64,000 nucleotides of DNA from Saprospiraceae bacterium (GCA_013214355.1 JABSSL010000015.1:62001-126000); one strand, 5' to 3'. Shown: positions 33,983 to 42,738, numbered from the stretch's first letter. The notes: generated by a model not told the origin, from the letters alone. Numbers and translations are program-made.

Positions 33983-34909
33983 ATGTCAAATAATTCCAGT
34001 TTAATCAAGAATTTTCTTTTTGGGCAAGAAACATTCACGTCCAAAGTTGTCAATATTCCACTTCTTTTGGTTCGCTTTTACTTTGGCTTCACGATCATGA
34101 AGGCGGGGCTAGATAAACTTCCACTTCCCGATTGGATGACCGAACAAGTTGTATCGATGGGTTTCCCTTTTCCTGTTTTCTTTGCTTGGGTAGCTTCTTT
34201 TGGTGAGTTTGCTTTCGGTGCCCTCCTTTGCCTAGGGTTGATGACCCGTTTTTCTGGCTTAATGTTAGCCATAATTATGGGCGTGGCGAGCTTTGGGGTT
34301 CAGCAGGTACTTCCCCTATGGGATATGCATATCGCTCAGATGTTTTTCTGGGTATTTGCCTTCTATGCCTTTGTTGGAGGGGGTAAGTATGCTTTGGATT
34401 ATCTGATTATGAATCAAGGTGAAGTTAAGAATCGCTTTCGATGGTCTATGTTGGCATTGCCGGTCAGTGTGCTTTTGTTGGGCGTTGGATTTTATCGTGA
34501 GCTTACACCGGTTCCCCAGGAGGAGAAGTCGGAGACTATGGAAATCTTGTCCATCAATGTACCCGGCTCTTTCAACAATTGGGACCCAGCAGCTAATGAA
34601 ATGCAAAAGATGGATGACAACAGCTATGTCCTTGATATGCAATTTGATCAATCAAGTCTTATTGAGTTTAAATTCACAGCCAACGAGAGTTGGGACATCA
34701 ACTTAGGTGAAAGGGATCAGCCTTCGGAAGGGTTTCCGATTTCAGGTACGGCTGAGATGGATGGAGGAAATGATACTGAAAACATCAAGGCTTATATCCC
34801 CGCGGCGGGAGCTTACCGAATCAAATTGGATGCAACGACTTATCAATACACGGTAACAGCGACCTCTCCAACCATCGGTGGGGAAGATGGACTTTTGACT
34901 AAGAAGTGA
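33983..34909 (+). CDS. DoxX-family membrane protein fused to a CBM48/SusF-like sugar-binding domain
   Basis: I start at the ATG at 33983 (MSNNSSLIKNFLFG); the frame is open back to a TTG at 33923 but without signal. The 308-residue protein has four DoxX-type transmembrane helices (about 25-165; landmarks RFYFGFTIMKAGLDKL and GEFAFGALLCLGL). The C-terminal soluble domain (about 200-300) begins INVPGSFNNWDP and continues with FKFTANESWDINLG, the look of an isoamylase-N/CBM48 or SusE/SusF early-set domain. DoxX proteins are linked to quinone or redox chemistry. The fusion to a glycan-binding-like domain is uncommon and its purpose is unclear. Confidence 0.72.
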   Translation: MSNNSSLIKNFLFGQETFTSKVVNIPLLLVRFYFGFTIMKAGLDKLPLPDWMTEQVVSMGFPFPVFFAWVASFGEFAFGALLCLGLMTRFSGLMLAIIMGVASFGVQQVLPLWDMHIAQMFFWVFAFYAFVGGGKYALDYLIMNQGEVKNRFRWSMLALPVSVLLLGVGFYRELTPVPQEEKSETMEILSINVPGSFNNWDPAANEMQKMDDNSYVLDMQFDQSSLIEFKFTANESWDINLGERDQPSEGFPISGTAEMDGGNDTENIKAYIPAAGAYRIKLDATTYQYTVTATSPTIGGEDGLLTKK

Positions 34910-34946
34910 TGAGTATTCCAGACTAATCTGTTTTCAGTCATAAAAG

Positions 34947-34977
34947 AGATCACTGAGTACTAGAAACTCAGTGATCT
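34947..34977. terminator. Bidirectional terminator between DoxX and aldo/keto reductase genes
   Basis: Perfect 12-bp arms (AGATCACTGAGT at 34947-34958, complement at 34966-34977) with a 7-nt loop sit between two convergent genes. T-rich tracts follow on both strands (TTTACTTTTT on plus, CTCTTTTATG on minus), so it can serve both. Confidence 0.8.
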
Positions 34978-34993
34978 TTACTTTTTGGACCAA

Positions 34994-36043
34994 CTAGATC
35001 GTTCGATCATTTTCAATACTCTCAAATAGATCAATGTGATTGCCCATTTGATCCCGGAGAGGCAATGAGGCCTCATTAAGTCGATGAAGCAAAGGCGCTT
35101 CTAGTGCCGTTTTCCCTGCCTCAGCATTTTTTGTCAGTTGGGCTGGGCTACTTGCGCCCACGAGGTTACAAGTCAGGTTGGGGTTGGCGCAGACCCACTT
35201 TATCGCGAGATCTGCCATGGAGTAGCCTGTTTCCTCACTAACCGCCCGTAGTTCCTGTAAAACGTTGCTGGTCTCAGATTCGAATCCCGCTTCGCCAGTA
35301 CGGGAGGCAGGGACTTTGCTACTATCAAAATGTCGGGTTCTTCGGCGTTTGATCGGGATCTCATCGAAGGAAGACCAACGGCCACTTAGAATACCCTGCA
35401 TTAGTCCCATGTAGCCCATGGTCCCGATTCCCTGCTTTTCGCAATAGGGCAGCACGTCGAGTTCGATGGCTCTACTAATGAGGTTGTAGGCGAGTTGGTT
35501 GATCGCGATCTTGTCTAAGGCGGGGAGCTCTGCCATCCTGGGAACAGCAAAATTACTGATGCCGATGTGCCTAATTTTGCCAGCTTCTTGTAATTGCAGC
35601 AGTGTATGGTAGACTTCAGCGATGGATGGAGGATTCTCGATGCGTTCGGGATCTTTGGTGAAAGATCTAATCGAAGCCGTGTGTACGGGCCAGTGTACCA
35701 TGTATAGATCTAGGTAGTCGGTCTGCAGTCTTCGCAAAGAAGCTTCACAATGCTCAATGAGAACGGCGGGTTGGCAATTTGCTGGACTAATCTTTGAGCC
35801 GATTAGTACCTGATCTCTGGGAATACTGCGTAGAATTTTACCGAGTGATTCTTCACTACGTCCACTATTGTAAATTTCTGCGGTGTCCAGGTAGTTAATT
35901 CCGTGCTCAAGCGCGGTCTTGACAATGGCTTCTTCGTCCTTCAATTCGCGGGGACCCCAATAGTCCCCGCCACCAAAAGACCAACAACCTAAGCCGAGGA
36001 TCGGCAAGGATAGGCCCGTATTGGGGCAAATACGTCTTTGCAT
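34994..36043 (-). CDS. Aldo/keto reductase
   Basis: The 349-residue cytosolic protein is a full-length aldo/keto reductase with the catalytic tetrad visible: Asp in YLDTAEIY, Tyr in the same motif (EIYNSGRSEE), Lys in IGSKIS and His in DLYMVHWP. NADPH-site residues occur in LVGASSPAQLTKN near the C terminus. It reduces carbonyl groups of sugars or small aldehydes with NADPH; the substrate is unknown. It is a single gene facing a long gene-free region upstream, with the terminator at 34947 downstream. Confidence 0.9.
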   Translation of the reverse strand: MQRRICPNTGLSLPILGLGCWSFGGGDYWGPRELKDEEAIVKTALEHGINYLDTAEIYNSGRSEESLGKILRSIPRDQVLIGSKISPANCQPAVLIEHCEASLRRLQTDYLDLYMVHWPVHTASIRSFTKDPERIENPPSIAEVYHTLLQLQEAGKIRHIGISNFAVPRMAELPALDKIAINQLAYNLISRAIELDVLPYCEKQGIGTMGYMGLMQGILSGRWSSFDEIPIKRRRTRHFDSSKVPASRTGEAGFESETSNVLQELRAVSEETGYSMADLAIKWVCANPNLTCNLVGASSPAQLTKNAEAGKTALEAPLLHRLNEASLPLRDQMGNHIDLFESIENDRTI

Positions 36044-36140
36044 GTGGGTATGGTTTTCGTTTTGTACGTTTTCAATATCGGAACTTCTCAGGAATATTGA
36101 GAGCGAAGCTGTAGTTAATTTGGAAAGATAGGGGAAATGA

Positions 36141-36177
36141 AAAAGGGAAGATACTCGAGGAGAGTACCTTCCCTTTT
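36141..36177. terminator. Strong hairpin with T-run, possibly ending a minus-strand RNA
   Basis: Arms AAAAGGGAAG plus TACTC (36141-36156, one mismatch at 36151) pair with 36162-36177 around a 5-nt loop. On the minus strand the stem ends in T5, a good terminator, while plus reads four T then G. No gene lies immediately upstream on either strand, so it would end a transcript from the 36182-37181 stretch. Confidence 0.6.
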
Positions 36178-36181
36178 GGTT

Positions 36182-36480
36182 GGGGCTTTACTTACGACTC
36201 GCCGAGGCGTGTCGCAAGTAATCTGACCCCATACAGGTTGTACGTTGATTAGGTCTAGTAGATTACCAAACCCGCCAGTCGAATGCGCTGTTAGTTTCCA
36301 GTCGGAAAGTTTGGCGGAGCCATCCCTTCCTGCTGTTATCTAATCATTGCCTCTTCATAGCTAACTAAGTCCCGAGGGAACTTAATCATACGTACCTCAG
36401 TCTTGTTTTCCCATCCCCCAGCACTTGAGGGCCCTCATTTGCTGAAGGCATGTTTGCCATTTCTCAAATCTCTAGAATAA
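36182..36480 (-). ncRNA. Candidate structured non-coding RNA or REP-like hairpin cluster
   Basis: No coding signal is seen. A long imperfect hairpin spans 36182-36230 (GGGG/CCCC base, TACTT/AAGTA, CGAC/GTCG and CGCC/GGCG steps), a TTTCC/GGAAA hairpin lies near 36296, CCGCCA/TGGCGG pairs over it, and an AAGT-CCC/GGG-ACTT hairpin lies near 36375. A strong minus-strand terminator follows at 36141. It does not match tmRNA, RNase P, 6S or SRP RNA landmarks that I know. An alternative is a cluster of REP-like palindromes. The strand is inferred only from the terminator. Confidence 0.35.
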
Positions 36481-37011
36481 ATCCCTTTGATTTGAGTCAT
36501 TTTTGGGTAAACTGGACCGCTTTATTTCAGCTCGATAGCGTATTTGCTAAACCTGGCTAACCGTTGTTGGTGATGAACACAGCAGCATTCTTCTCATCTT
36601 TAAAGTTTTGCTCTTTCCTCGCTAGTTCACCTACTCAAGCACTTTCTTTTCCTCCTCCCTTTCTTTCTTCAAGGCAGCTTTGAACCTCTTTCAGACAGGA
36701 TTGCTCCTAGTCCTCTCAGGGGCTTAGCCTTGTTTTCCAAAAGTTTCTCAGAAATATCCAATCCTTGGATCAGGCAGTGAGCTAACTAAGCAAGAGTTGT
36801 CCCTCTTTGGATGGTTGGTAGAAGAACCATGCTTTGCTCGCAACAGCTTTTCAAATTTTTGCTTACTATCTACAGAAAAGACTTCTCTTTTCTGGGCTTC
36901 AATTGGCACTTCTTGATTACCTGTGTGATTCAATCGGTGCGCAATACAAAGGTGAAGGAAAATTTGTTACGGCGCAAGTTTGTAGTATTTTAAATGGCTT
37001 AAGTTTTAAAC

Positions 37012-37143
37012 ATCAGAATGTTATTTTATGATATTCTGATATTAAGAAATATATAAAAGTAGCGCAATCAGGTGATCTAAGAATATCCAGAAGCCAGAAT
37101 ATGTGGAAAAAACTGTTAGTTTATGTGGAAAATGTGTGGATAA
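37012..37143. other. DnaA-box cluster with AT-rich flank (candidate origin-like or DnaA-binding locus)
   Basis: TGTGGAAAA occurs at 37102-37110 and 37124-37132 and TGTGGATAA at 37135-37143, all in one orientation; each matches the DnaA-box consensus TTWTNCACA on the other strand. Next to them is AT-rich DNA (37016-37070) with a perfect ATCAGAAT/ATTCTGAT inverted repeat (37012-37019, 37033-37040). They lie at the right end of a 1.1-kb gene-free stretch. Against an origin: genes on both sides are mostly minus-strand and no dnaA or dnaN is near. Confidence 0.45.
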
Positions 37144-37181
37144 AAATTAGAAATTATTTTCATCAGGATTTGCTTGCGGTA

Positions 37182-38198
37182 CTAATCTTGCAACAGATTG
37201 GTCATGGCGTACTGTAGTGCCTCCTTGGATGGCACTTCAATATCAGGCAAAACGCCGACTTTATCTATCCGGTTACCCTCGGCCGTGATATAATCTGCTA
37301 CTGGAATGAATAGTTTCAGGTCCTCATTCACTTTGAAGAAGCTACCGGTGAGCATGGCGCCGGCCGTTTTTTCTCCAACAATTGTTCCTTTCTTAATTTT
37401 CTTTAGGTGATGCACCAATGCTTCGCAGGTACTCCCGGTGTTGTTATTGGTGAGCACTACAACTTCTCCACCGAACACCTCTTCTTGATGTGGAGGCAGC
37501 ACCATTCTGAAACCTTTCTCTTTCCTTAGGAGCTTATAAAATCCTTGGGCACTCATATCTTGTAAATACTTCAATCCATTGATTTGAGCAGAACTTGGGT
37601 GCTTGTCATGCTCTTGATACCATTGGCGTGAAAGATAAACACCTGCATCTATGGCATCTGCTGTTAGGAATTGGCCCAGGACAACGGCTGCATCTAGGGT
37701 GCCTCCGGTATTGTTTCTCAGGTCAATGATGAGTTTTTCATACCCTTCGGTTTTAATTTGTTGCACCAGTTTGGCCATGGCAGGAGCATTGGACACAAAA
37801 GAGCGAATGATAAGCTGGACGGTTTGCTCATTCAGTTTTTTCAATTCGAAGGCGGGAAGTCTTTTCCCACTGCTTTTTTTTCTGTTTGTATTAATCAAAT
37901 AGAAATGGGTGAAGGGAAGCGCTCGTGCTGCTCGATTAAATCGTCGAGCGAATGTTTCTACACTTTCGTTGCTAGGTGCTTCCGTTTTTATCTTTTGCAA
38001 AAAGCTATCCCAAGCAGGATCCTCTAACCAATATGGATTGCAGATGTTTTTATTGGTCAACTGGACAATCTTATTGATGGCTTCAAGCTGTAGATCGTTC
38101 GTCAGATCTGTAGTTGAAGAAGCAGTAGATTTAGTAGAGTGGCAACCTATAAATAAGAAAGACAGACCTAAAATGGAAATCACAATTAATCTTTGCAT
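37182..38198 (-). CDS. S41-family peptidase (C-terminal processing protease-like) lipoprotein
   Basis: The 338-residue lipoprotein (lipobox FIGCHS) has the S41 protease core: YEKLIIDLRNNTGGTLDAAV in the middle, the nucleophile region VLTNNNTGSTCEALVHHLKK (Ser in GSTCEA) and the general-base region IVGEKTAGAMLTGS with the basic residue. No PDZ domain is evident, unlike CtpA, so it is closer to tricorn/retinol-binding-like S41 proteins. It probably degrades peptides in the periplasm or at the surface. Three 20-bp tandem repeats start 73 nt upstream and could be its operator. The next upstream gene encodes a membrane LytTR regulator. Confidence 0.85.
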   Translation of the reverse strand: MQRLIVISILGLSFLFIGCHSTKSTASSTTDLTNDLQLEAINKIVQLTNKNICNPYWLEDPAWDSFLQKIKTEAPSNESVETFARRFNRAARALPFTHFYLINTNRKKSSGKRLPAFELKKLNEQTVQLIIRSFVSNAPAMAKLVQQIKTEGYEKLIIDLRNNTGGTLDAAVVLGQFLTADAIDAGVYLSRQWYQEHDKHPSSAQINGLKYLQDMSAQGFYKLLRKEKGFRMVLPPHQEEVFGGEVVVLTNNNTGSTCEALVHHLKKIKKGTIVGEKTAGAMLTGSFFKVNEDLKLFIPVADYITAEGNRIDKVGVLPDIEVPSKEALQYAMTNLLQD

Positions 38199-38270
38199 TT
38201 GACTTTTTTTTCTACAAAGGAATTATAGATCTCCTTGCCTGTCAATCGTGTTTTGATGAAGCTGAACCTT

Positions 38271-38330
38271 CCGGGCTGAATTTGAAAACTTTGGGATCGA
38301 ATTGAAATTATTGGGCTGAATTTGAAAGCT
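38271..38330. repeat. Three tandem 20-bp repeats, candidate operator of the S41 protease gene
   Basis: Units 38271-38290, 38291-38310 and 38311-38330 share GGG-CTGAATTTGAAA; the first and third are nearly identical and the middle one is degenerate (GGGATCGAATTGAAA). The array lies upstream of the protease start at 38198 and runs into the last codons of the LytTR regulator gene (stop at 38308). The period of about two helical turns suits binding by that regulator. Confidence 0.55.
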
Positions 38331-39135
38331 GCTTTTTCAGCGCTTCATAGTACTTAGGCGAAACGGGTAGGGAAACTTGCTCCGTATTGAGTAGAACAAA
38401 GCGTTTTCGAGTATTCCCTGTGATATCACTCACATGTGCTGGATTGATAAGATAGGAGCGGTGGATTTGTTGGGCTCCGGGCATCTGCTGCTGGAGTTGG
38501 GCAAGGGTTAATCTCAACATCTGTTTTTGAGGAATTCCTCGATCATCCCAATAATGGATTTCCATATAGTTTTGCTGGGCCTTGGCGTACAGGAATTTTG
38601 TAGGGGCCAGCTGTAGTTGTTCACCTTTGTTCTGGCCCTTAATGAAAAGGAGGTCTTCTTTCTGAGGAATGATTGGGGCGGGCGGAGCCTTAAACTTTTG
38701 CCGAGCTATGGCCCATAAGGGGGCCAGGAAGATAAAGAAGGGTAGGCCAAATCCTTTGATAAACAACCACCAACTTCTTAAGCTTGGAACACCACCACTT
38801 ATGGTCAAAACATTGTAGATATGGGATGCCGTCATCATCAATATACCACCCAAGAGTAAGACGAGCACCTCATTCCATATCTGCCAGCTTTGTCCTTGTT
38901 TGTGGAATAAGCCGTTTTCCAAAGGAACCATAAGTAACATAGAAAGCATAATACAAGGGGTATAGCCCAATAGCTCAAGATTTTTGTATGGCGATTGATA
39001 TTGGTAAGTATCAAAAGGTTGTAGTAAAATCATTAATAGGGACAAGACCAGCCCAAGACTCAATCCTGTAAAGGCTGCTCTTTTCCAACTAGGTACAAAG
39101 TCCAATTCTTTCCTTAGCCAGCTAGTGACACTCAT
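38308..39135 (-). CDS. Membrane-bound LytTR transcriptional regulator
   Basis: The 275-residue protein has four transmembrane helices (about 20-42, 55-72, 85-107, 120-147) and a C-terminal LytTR DNA-binding domain (about 165-270; markers FLYAKAQQNYMEIHYWDD and IHRSYLINPAHVSDI). It lacks a receiver domain, so it senses through the membrane part rather than by phosphorylation. It precedes the S41 protease gene by 109 nt on the same strand. Tandem 20-bp repeats in and after its end suggest that it regulates the protease. No kinase partner is adjacent. Confidence 0.87.
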   Translation of the reverse strand: MSVTSWLRKELDFVPSWKRAAFTGLSLGLVLSLLMILLQPFDTYQYQSPYKNLELLGYTPCIMLSMLLMVPLENGLFHKQGQSWQIWNEVLVLLLGGILMMTASHIYNVLTISGGVPSLRSWWLFIKGFGLPFFIFLAPLWAIARQKFKAPPAPIIPQKEDLLFIKGQNKGEQLQLAPTKFLYAKAQQNYMEIHYWDDRGIPQKQMLRLTLAQLQQQMPGAQQIHRSYLINPAHVSDITGNTRKRFVLLNTEQVSLPVSPKYYEALKKQLSNSAQ

Positions 39136-39316
39136 GTAATTCTTATCCTTCGTTCAAATATGCAGGCAAAAATAGGGAATCTAAACGAAGGGAATATCTG
39201 CTAAAATGAATGCCTCTAGTCATAGGGTAGTAAAAAGGGACGCTGATGTACCCGATCAGCGCCCCCTGCTCACTCAACAAATAAAAAAACTTGGTCTTTA
39301 GATGGTTAATTGGAAG

Positions 39317-39712
39317 CTAATAGAAAATACCATTTTGGTGACTAGCTATTCTTTTACGCCTACCTTTTAAGGCGCTAGTTTTTGCTAATACGTAGTATCC
39401 ACTCATGACGTCCATATCTAAGATGACTGGCTCTATGATATTATTACTTGTACCTACCGTAGACGTACTATTTGGATGTCCTGGCAGGACATTTTCAGAG
39501 GTCGATGACGGATGAAGTCGGTATTCCATGAGGGTGTTATTTTCTACCCAACCCACCCGAGAAGCCGATAACTCATCTAGTACGAAGACAGACTGATAGG
39601 TAAGGGTGTCAAGGATAGGATAAGCTCTCGCGGTCTGTCCACGCATTATATTACCGATGAAAACACATAGCAATAGGACAATGAGCGAATAGAGTATTGA
39701 TCTAGTTTCCAT
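39317..39712 (-). CDS. Small exported protein of unknown function
   Basis: I start at the ATG at 39712, which opens a signal peptide or anchor (METRSILYSLIVLLLCVFIG); the frame extends 16 codons further. The 131-residue product has no family I recognise. After the hydrophobic N terminus comes a beta-rich stretch (TLTYQSVFVLDELSAS, a Ser/Thr-rich NSTSTVGTSNN segment, ILDMDVMSGYYVLAKTS) and a basic tail (KGRRKRIASHQ). It is monocistronic, between two regulator genes. Two overlapping inverted repeats lie about 40-105 nt upstream. It is probably periplasmic or surface-exposed. Confidence 0.55.
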   Translation of the reverse strand: METRSILYSLIVLLLCVFIGNIMRGQTARAYPILDTLTYQSVFVLDELSASRVGWVENNTLMEYRLHPSSTSENVLPGHPNSTSTVGTSNNIIEPVILDMDVMSGYYVLAKTSALKGRRKRIASHQNGIFY

Positions 39713-39751
39713 GGTTTTTGATTTTTTAAGACTGCTTACAACGCTAGCTAA

Positions 39752-39818
39752 TCTGTACACTTGGTGAATTTGGGGTTCTAGGATTACTCACCTTTTCTAC
39801 TGTACAGACTGCCAAGTG
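39752..39818 (-). promoter_or_regulatory. Two overlapping inverted repeats upstream of the small exported protein gene
   Basis: TCTGTACA (39752-39759) pairs with 39801-39808, and CACTTGG (39758-39764) pairs with 39812-39818. The two left arms share two bases, so the pairings compete. The element is 40 nt upstream of the start at 39712 in the 305-bp stretch 39713-40017. It could be operator half-sites or an alternative leader structure. Confidence 0.35.
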
Positions 39819-40017
39819 CTTAATAAATTAGGTTTTAGCTTGTGATTATTTCCGGGACAAAGGTAGGTGGGATAGCGAGTAGGTGCTATCAGAGAATGCC
39901 CAAGTTGTAGCAATATTGTAACTAGGAGTAGGATTGAGAACTAGCTTGGAATTGGAGAGAAGATAAAGGCTAGCAGGTATGTAACAAGTGTTGATAGATA
40001 TGTAACAATTTTACTTT

Positions 40018-42738
40018 TTAAGCCTTACTTCTCGCATAATCTGTGGGGGAGAGACCAAATTCTTCTTTAAAGCACTTTGCGAAATAAGATAGGTGATTAA
40101 AGCCCGAACGATAGGCTACTTCTGTGACCTGCAAGCCGCCCTGTTGCAAAAGTTGGGCGGCGCGCTTGAGTTTTATGGATCGAATAAACTCGCTAGCGGA
40201 TTGATTGGTGAGCGCTTTGAGTTTACGATGTAATTGCATGCGGCTCATTCCAATCTCTTTTTGTAACTGATCCACTGAAAATGTTTCGGTCTCCATATTG
40301 TCTTCGATAATCTCTACGAGATTTTCCAAAAGACTAGCATCCCGATGAGTCAGGGTGACCGCTTTTGGTTCTAGCACAACCGCTTTGCTGAATTTTTCCT
40401 GAAGTAGGCGCCTTTGTTCCAAAAGACCTCTTACACGTGCTACCAGCTCCTCCCATTCAAAGGGCTTGAGGAGGTATTGCTCAGCCCCTGATGCGAAGCC
40501 TTTGATTTTGGTCTCCACATCGTCACGGGCGGTGAGGAGTAGAATAGGGATATGGCAGGTGGTATCTTCAGACCGGAGCGCCTTAGTCAACTCGATACCA
40601 TCGAGCTTTGGCATCATAATATCGCTGATAATCAGGTCAGGGATTAAGGCCTTTGCTTGTTCTAGACCTATTTCTCCATCCGCTGCGGGGGTGATTTGGA
40701 ATTGCTCAGACAATTGAGCCTGCAAATAGGTCCTGAGATCGGCGTTGTCCTCTATCAAAAGCAGGTGAGCTCGCTCTTTAAGGTACGTGGTATTGGCGGT
40801 AGTTTGGGATTGAGCATCATCAGCGATAGGCGGATGTACTACGGAAGGTGTACTGGTCCAAATGTCTGCTGCTGAAACTGCTGCTGAGTCCAGCAGTTCG
40901 ATCGGGATCGAAATGCTAAACACACTACCTTGCCCTTCCTGACTATCCACTTCAATCTCCCCATCGAATAGTTCTACCAATTCCTTGGTGAGTGCCAAGC
41001 CAATCCCTGTGCCTTCATAGGCTCTGGTATGTGAGCTATCCACCTGATAGAATCGATCAAAGATCTTGTCCCGTATATCTTCGGCTATTCCAATGCCTGT
41101 ATCGGATACGGATAGCTGCAAGGTCTTCCTTTGGGTGATCAAAAGATGGATAGCCACCTGCCCACCTTCAGGGGTGAATTTAAAGGCATTGGACAACAAG
41201 TTGTAGACGATCTTTTCTAGTTTATCCGGGTCTAATTCGATGATGTAATCCCTTTCTGGGATGTTGATTTGATACGCGATACCCTTGGAATTGGCCAAGG
41301 GTACAAAGGATTGAGCGAGCTTTTGTAAAAAGCTGGAGATTTCAATGCTTTGTTGCTGCACTTGTAGCATACCCACTTCCACCTTAGAGAGGTCGAGGAG
41401 TTGATTGACGAGTCTTAGGAGGCGATCGGCATTGCGACGCATCATAGCGATTTCCTTTGCAGGAATGCTTGCTGGATGTTGCCGGAGTGGCGCCAATATT
41501 AGATTGAGAGGAGTTCGGAATTCGTGTGAGATATTGGCGAAGAAGCGTGACTTCATTTCATTCATTTGCTTGATCTGAGCCGTTTCCTGCTGTAGCTGCA
41601 TTTGCTGATGTTCTAGTTTCAGCTGCCGATTGCTTTGTTTAAGTTTATAACGATTAAAAAGCAAGTAGGTAAGGATGGCTACTAGGGCAAAAACGAGTAA
41701 GAGTCCCGCAATAAATTGTCTTTGTTTGGATAGAGAATCTTCTTGGGCATCTAAACGCCTTTCTTTTTGCTCCGTCTTATATTTCGTTTCTGCCTCAGCA
41801 ATTTGCGCGGACAGACTGGCTGCTTGTAGGCTGTCCATCAGATCTCGATATTCAGCATTGAGCTCGATCGCCTGTTCCATATCACCTCTAGCGGCGTAGA
41901 TCATCGGCAGGTATCCCAGGACCCGAGATTTGATCCGTCCAGAATTTATTTCTTCTGCAATCGCAAGCGCTTTATCGGCATTGATTAGCGCATTTTCAAA
42001 ATCCTTCATCTCCAAGTAGATTCCTGTGAAATCTAGATAAGAGATACCTATATTGGTTTGATTCCCTAACTCTAGATCTAATTCCAAGGACTTTTGTTGG
42101 TATTCTAGGGCCTTTTCGTATAGCTTCTTTTCGCGATAAACCAATCCAATATTGTGCAAGGAGTTGCCCACACCTTGATGATCTTCTAACTTTTGATTTA
42201 AATCCAGAGAACGTTGATGATGATGGAGTGCTTCATCGAGTTGATTTAGATCGTGGTAGACATTCCCCATATTTCCCCAAATACTTGCCATCAGAGTGTC
42301 ATAACCATTGATCTCAGCTATTTTAGCGGCCTCCTGATAGTAGCTTAAACTGCGTTCCAGCTGTCGTTGGTATCGATTTACGATTCCCATGTAAATATTG
42401 GAGATACAGCGCTCCCTATCCATGCCTAGTTTTTCAAATATTTCTAGGGCAGCGACACCAGATTTTACTGCGGCGAGATAATTGGCCCTTTCAGCATATA
42501 TACCTACTAAAACCTGTTCCGCCAAGGCGAGTTCTTTTTCCAGCGCCAGTTCCTGGGCTGTTGACTTTACCTCAAGGGCTGTTTTTAGTGCTAGATCTGG
42601 ATCTGACCTTCGCATTGATTTAGCTAGATCTAACTTCCTATTAATACTATCGAGAGTAGGTAGGTTTTGGCCAATTAATGAGGAAGTTAAGCAAGGGCAT
42701 ACAATCAGACAGAACAATACAAGGCGAATGAACTTCAT
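40018..42738 (-). CDS. Hybrid two-component protein: TPR sensor, histidine kinase, receiver, AraC DNA-binding
   Basis: The 906-residue protein has a signal peptide, TPRs (about 45-320), a coiled coil, one transmembrane helix (about 345-365), HisKA (FFANISHEFRTPLNLI), HATPase (NLLSNAFKFTPEGGQ, DTGIGIA, GTGIGLAL), a receiver (phosphoacceptor in IISDIMMPKLDG, Lys in YLLKPFEW) and two AraC helix-turn-helices at the end (QLHRKLKALTNQSASEFIR and HLSYFAKCFKEEFGLSPTDYAR). It is an all-in-one signalling protein like Bacteroides HTCS, but with TPRs in place of the usual propeller sensor. No polysaccharide-utilisation genes adjoin it. The target is unknown. Confidence 0.92.
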   Translation of the reverse strand: MKFIRLVLFCLIVCPCLTSSLIGQNLPTLDSINRKLDLAKSMRRSDPDLALKTALEVKSTAQELALEKELALAEQVLVGIYAERANYLAAVKSGVAALEIFEKLGMDRERCISNIYMGIVNRYQRQLERSLSYYQEAAKIAEINGYDTLMASIWGNMGNVYHDLNQLDEALHHHQRSLDLNQKLEDHQGVGNSLHNIGLVYREKKLYEKALEYQQKSLELDLELGNQTNIGISYLDFTGIYLEMKDFENALINADKALAIAEEINSGRIKSRVLGYLPMIYAARGDMEQAIELNAEYRDLMDSLQAASLSAQIAEAETKYKTEQKERRLDAQEDSLSKQRQFIAGLLLVFALVAILTYLLFNRYKLKQSNRQLKLEHQQMQLQQETAQIKQMNEMKSRFFANISHEFRTPLNLILAPLRQHPASIPAKEIAMMRRNADRLLRLVNQLLDLSKVEVGMLQVQQQSIEISSFLQKLAQSFVPLANSKGIAYQINIPERDYIIELDPDKLEKIVYNLLSNAFKFTPEGGQVAIHLLITQRKTLQLSVSDTGIGIAEDIRDKIFDRFYQVDSSHTRAYEGTGIGLALTKELVELFDGEIEVDSQEGQGSVFSISIPIELLDSAAVSAADIWTSTPSVVHPPIADDAQSQTTANTTYLKERAHLLLIEDNADLRTYLQAQLSEQFQITPAADGEIGLEQAKALIPDLIISDIMMPKLDGIELTKALRSEDTTCHIPILLLTARDDVETKIKGFASGAEQYLLKPFEWEELVARVRGLLEQRRLLQEKFSKAVVLEPKAVTLTHRDASLLENLVEIIEDNMETETFSVDQLQKEIGMSRMQLHRKLKALTNQSASEFIRSIKLKRAAQLLQQGGLQVTEVAYRSGFNHLSYFAKCFKEEFGLSPTDYARSKA

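Noticed and set aside
35270-35300. T-loop-like GATTCGAATCCC suggesting a tRNA
   Set aside because: It lies inside the aldo/keto reductase coding region, and no acceptor or anticodon stems surround it.
36182-36480. tmRNA, RNase P, 6S or SRP RNA
   Set aside because: The landmarks I know (GGTTCGAATCC end, GAGGAAAGTCC core, GGAAGGAAGCA loop) are absent or too weak; a CAGCAGGAAGGG stretch alone is not enough.
36811-37031. Short reading frames of 60-65 codons in the gene-free region
   Set aside because: No ribosome-binding context, signal peptide or motif; two overlapping frames of similar length suggest chance.
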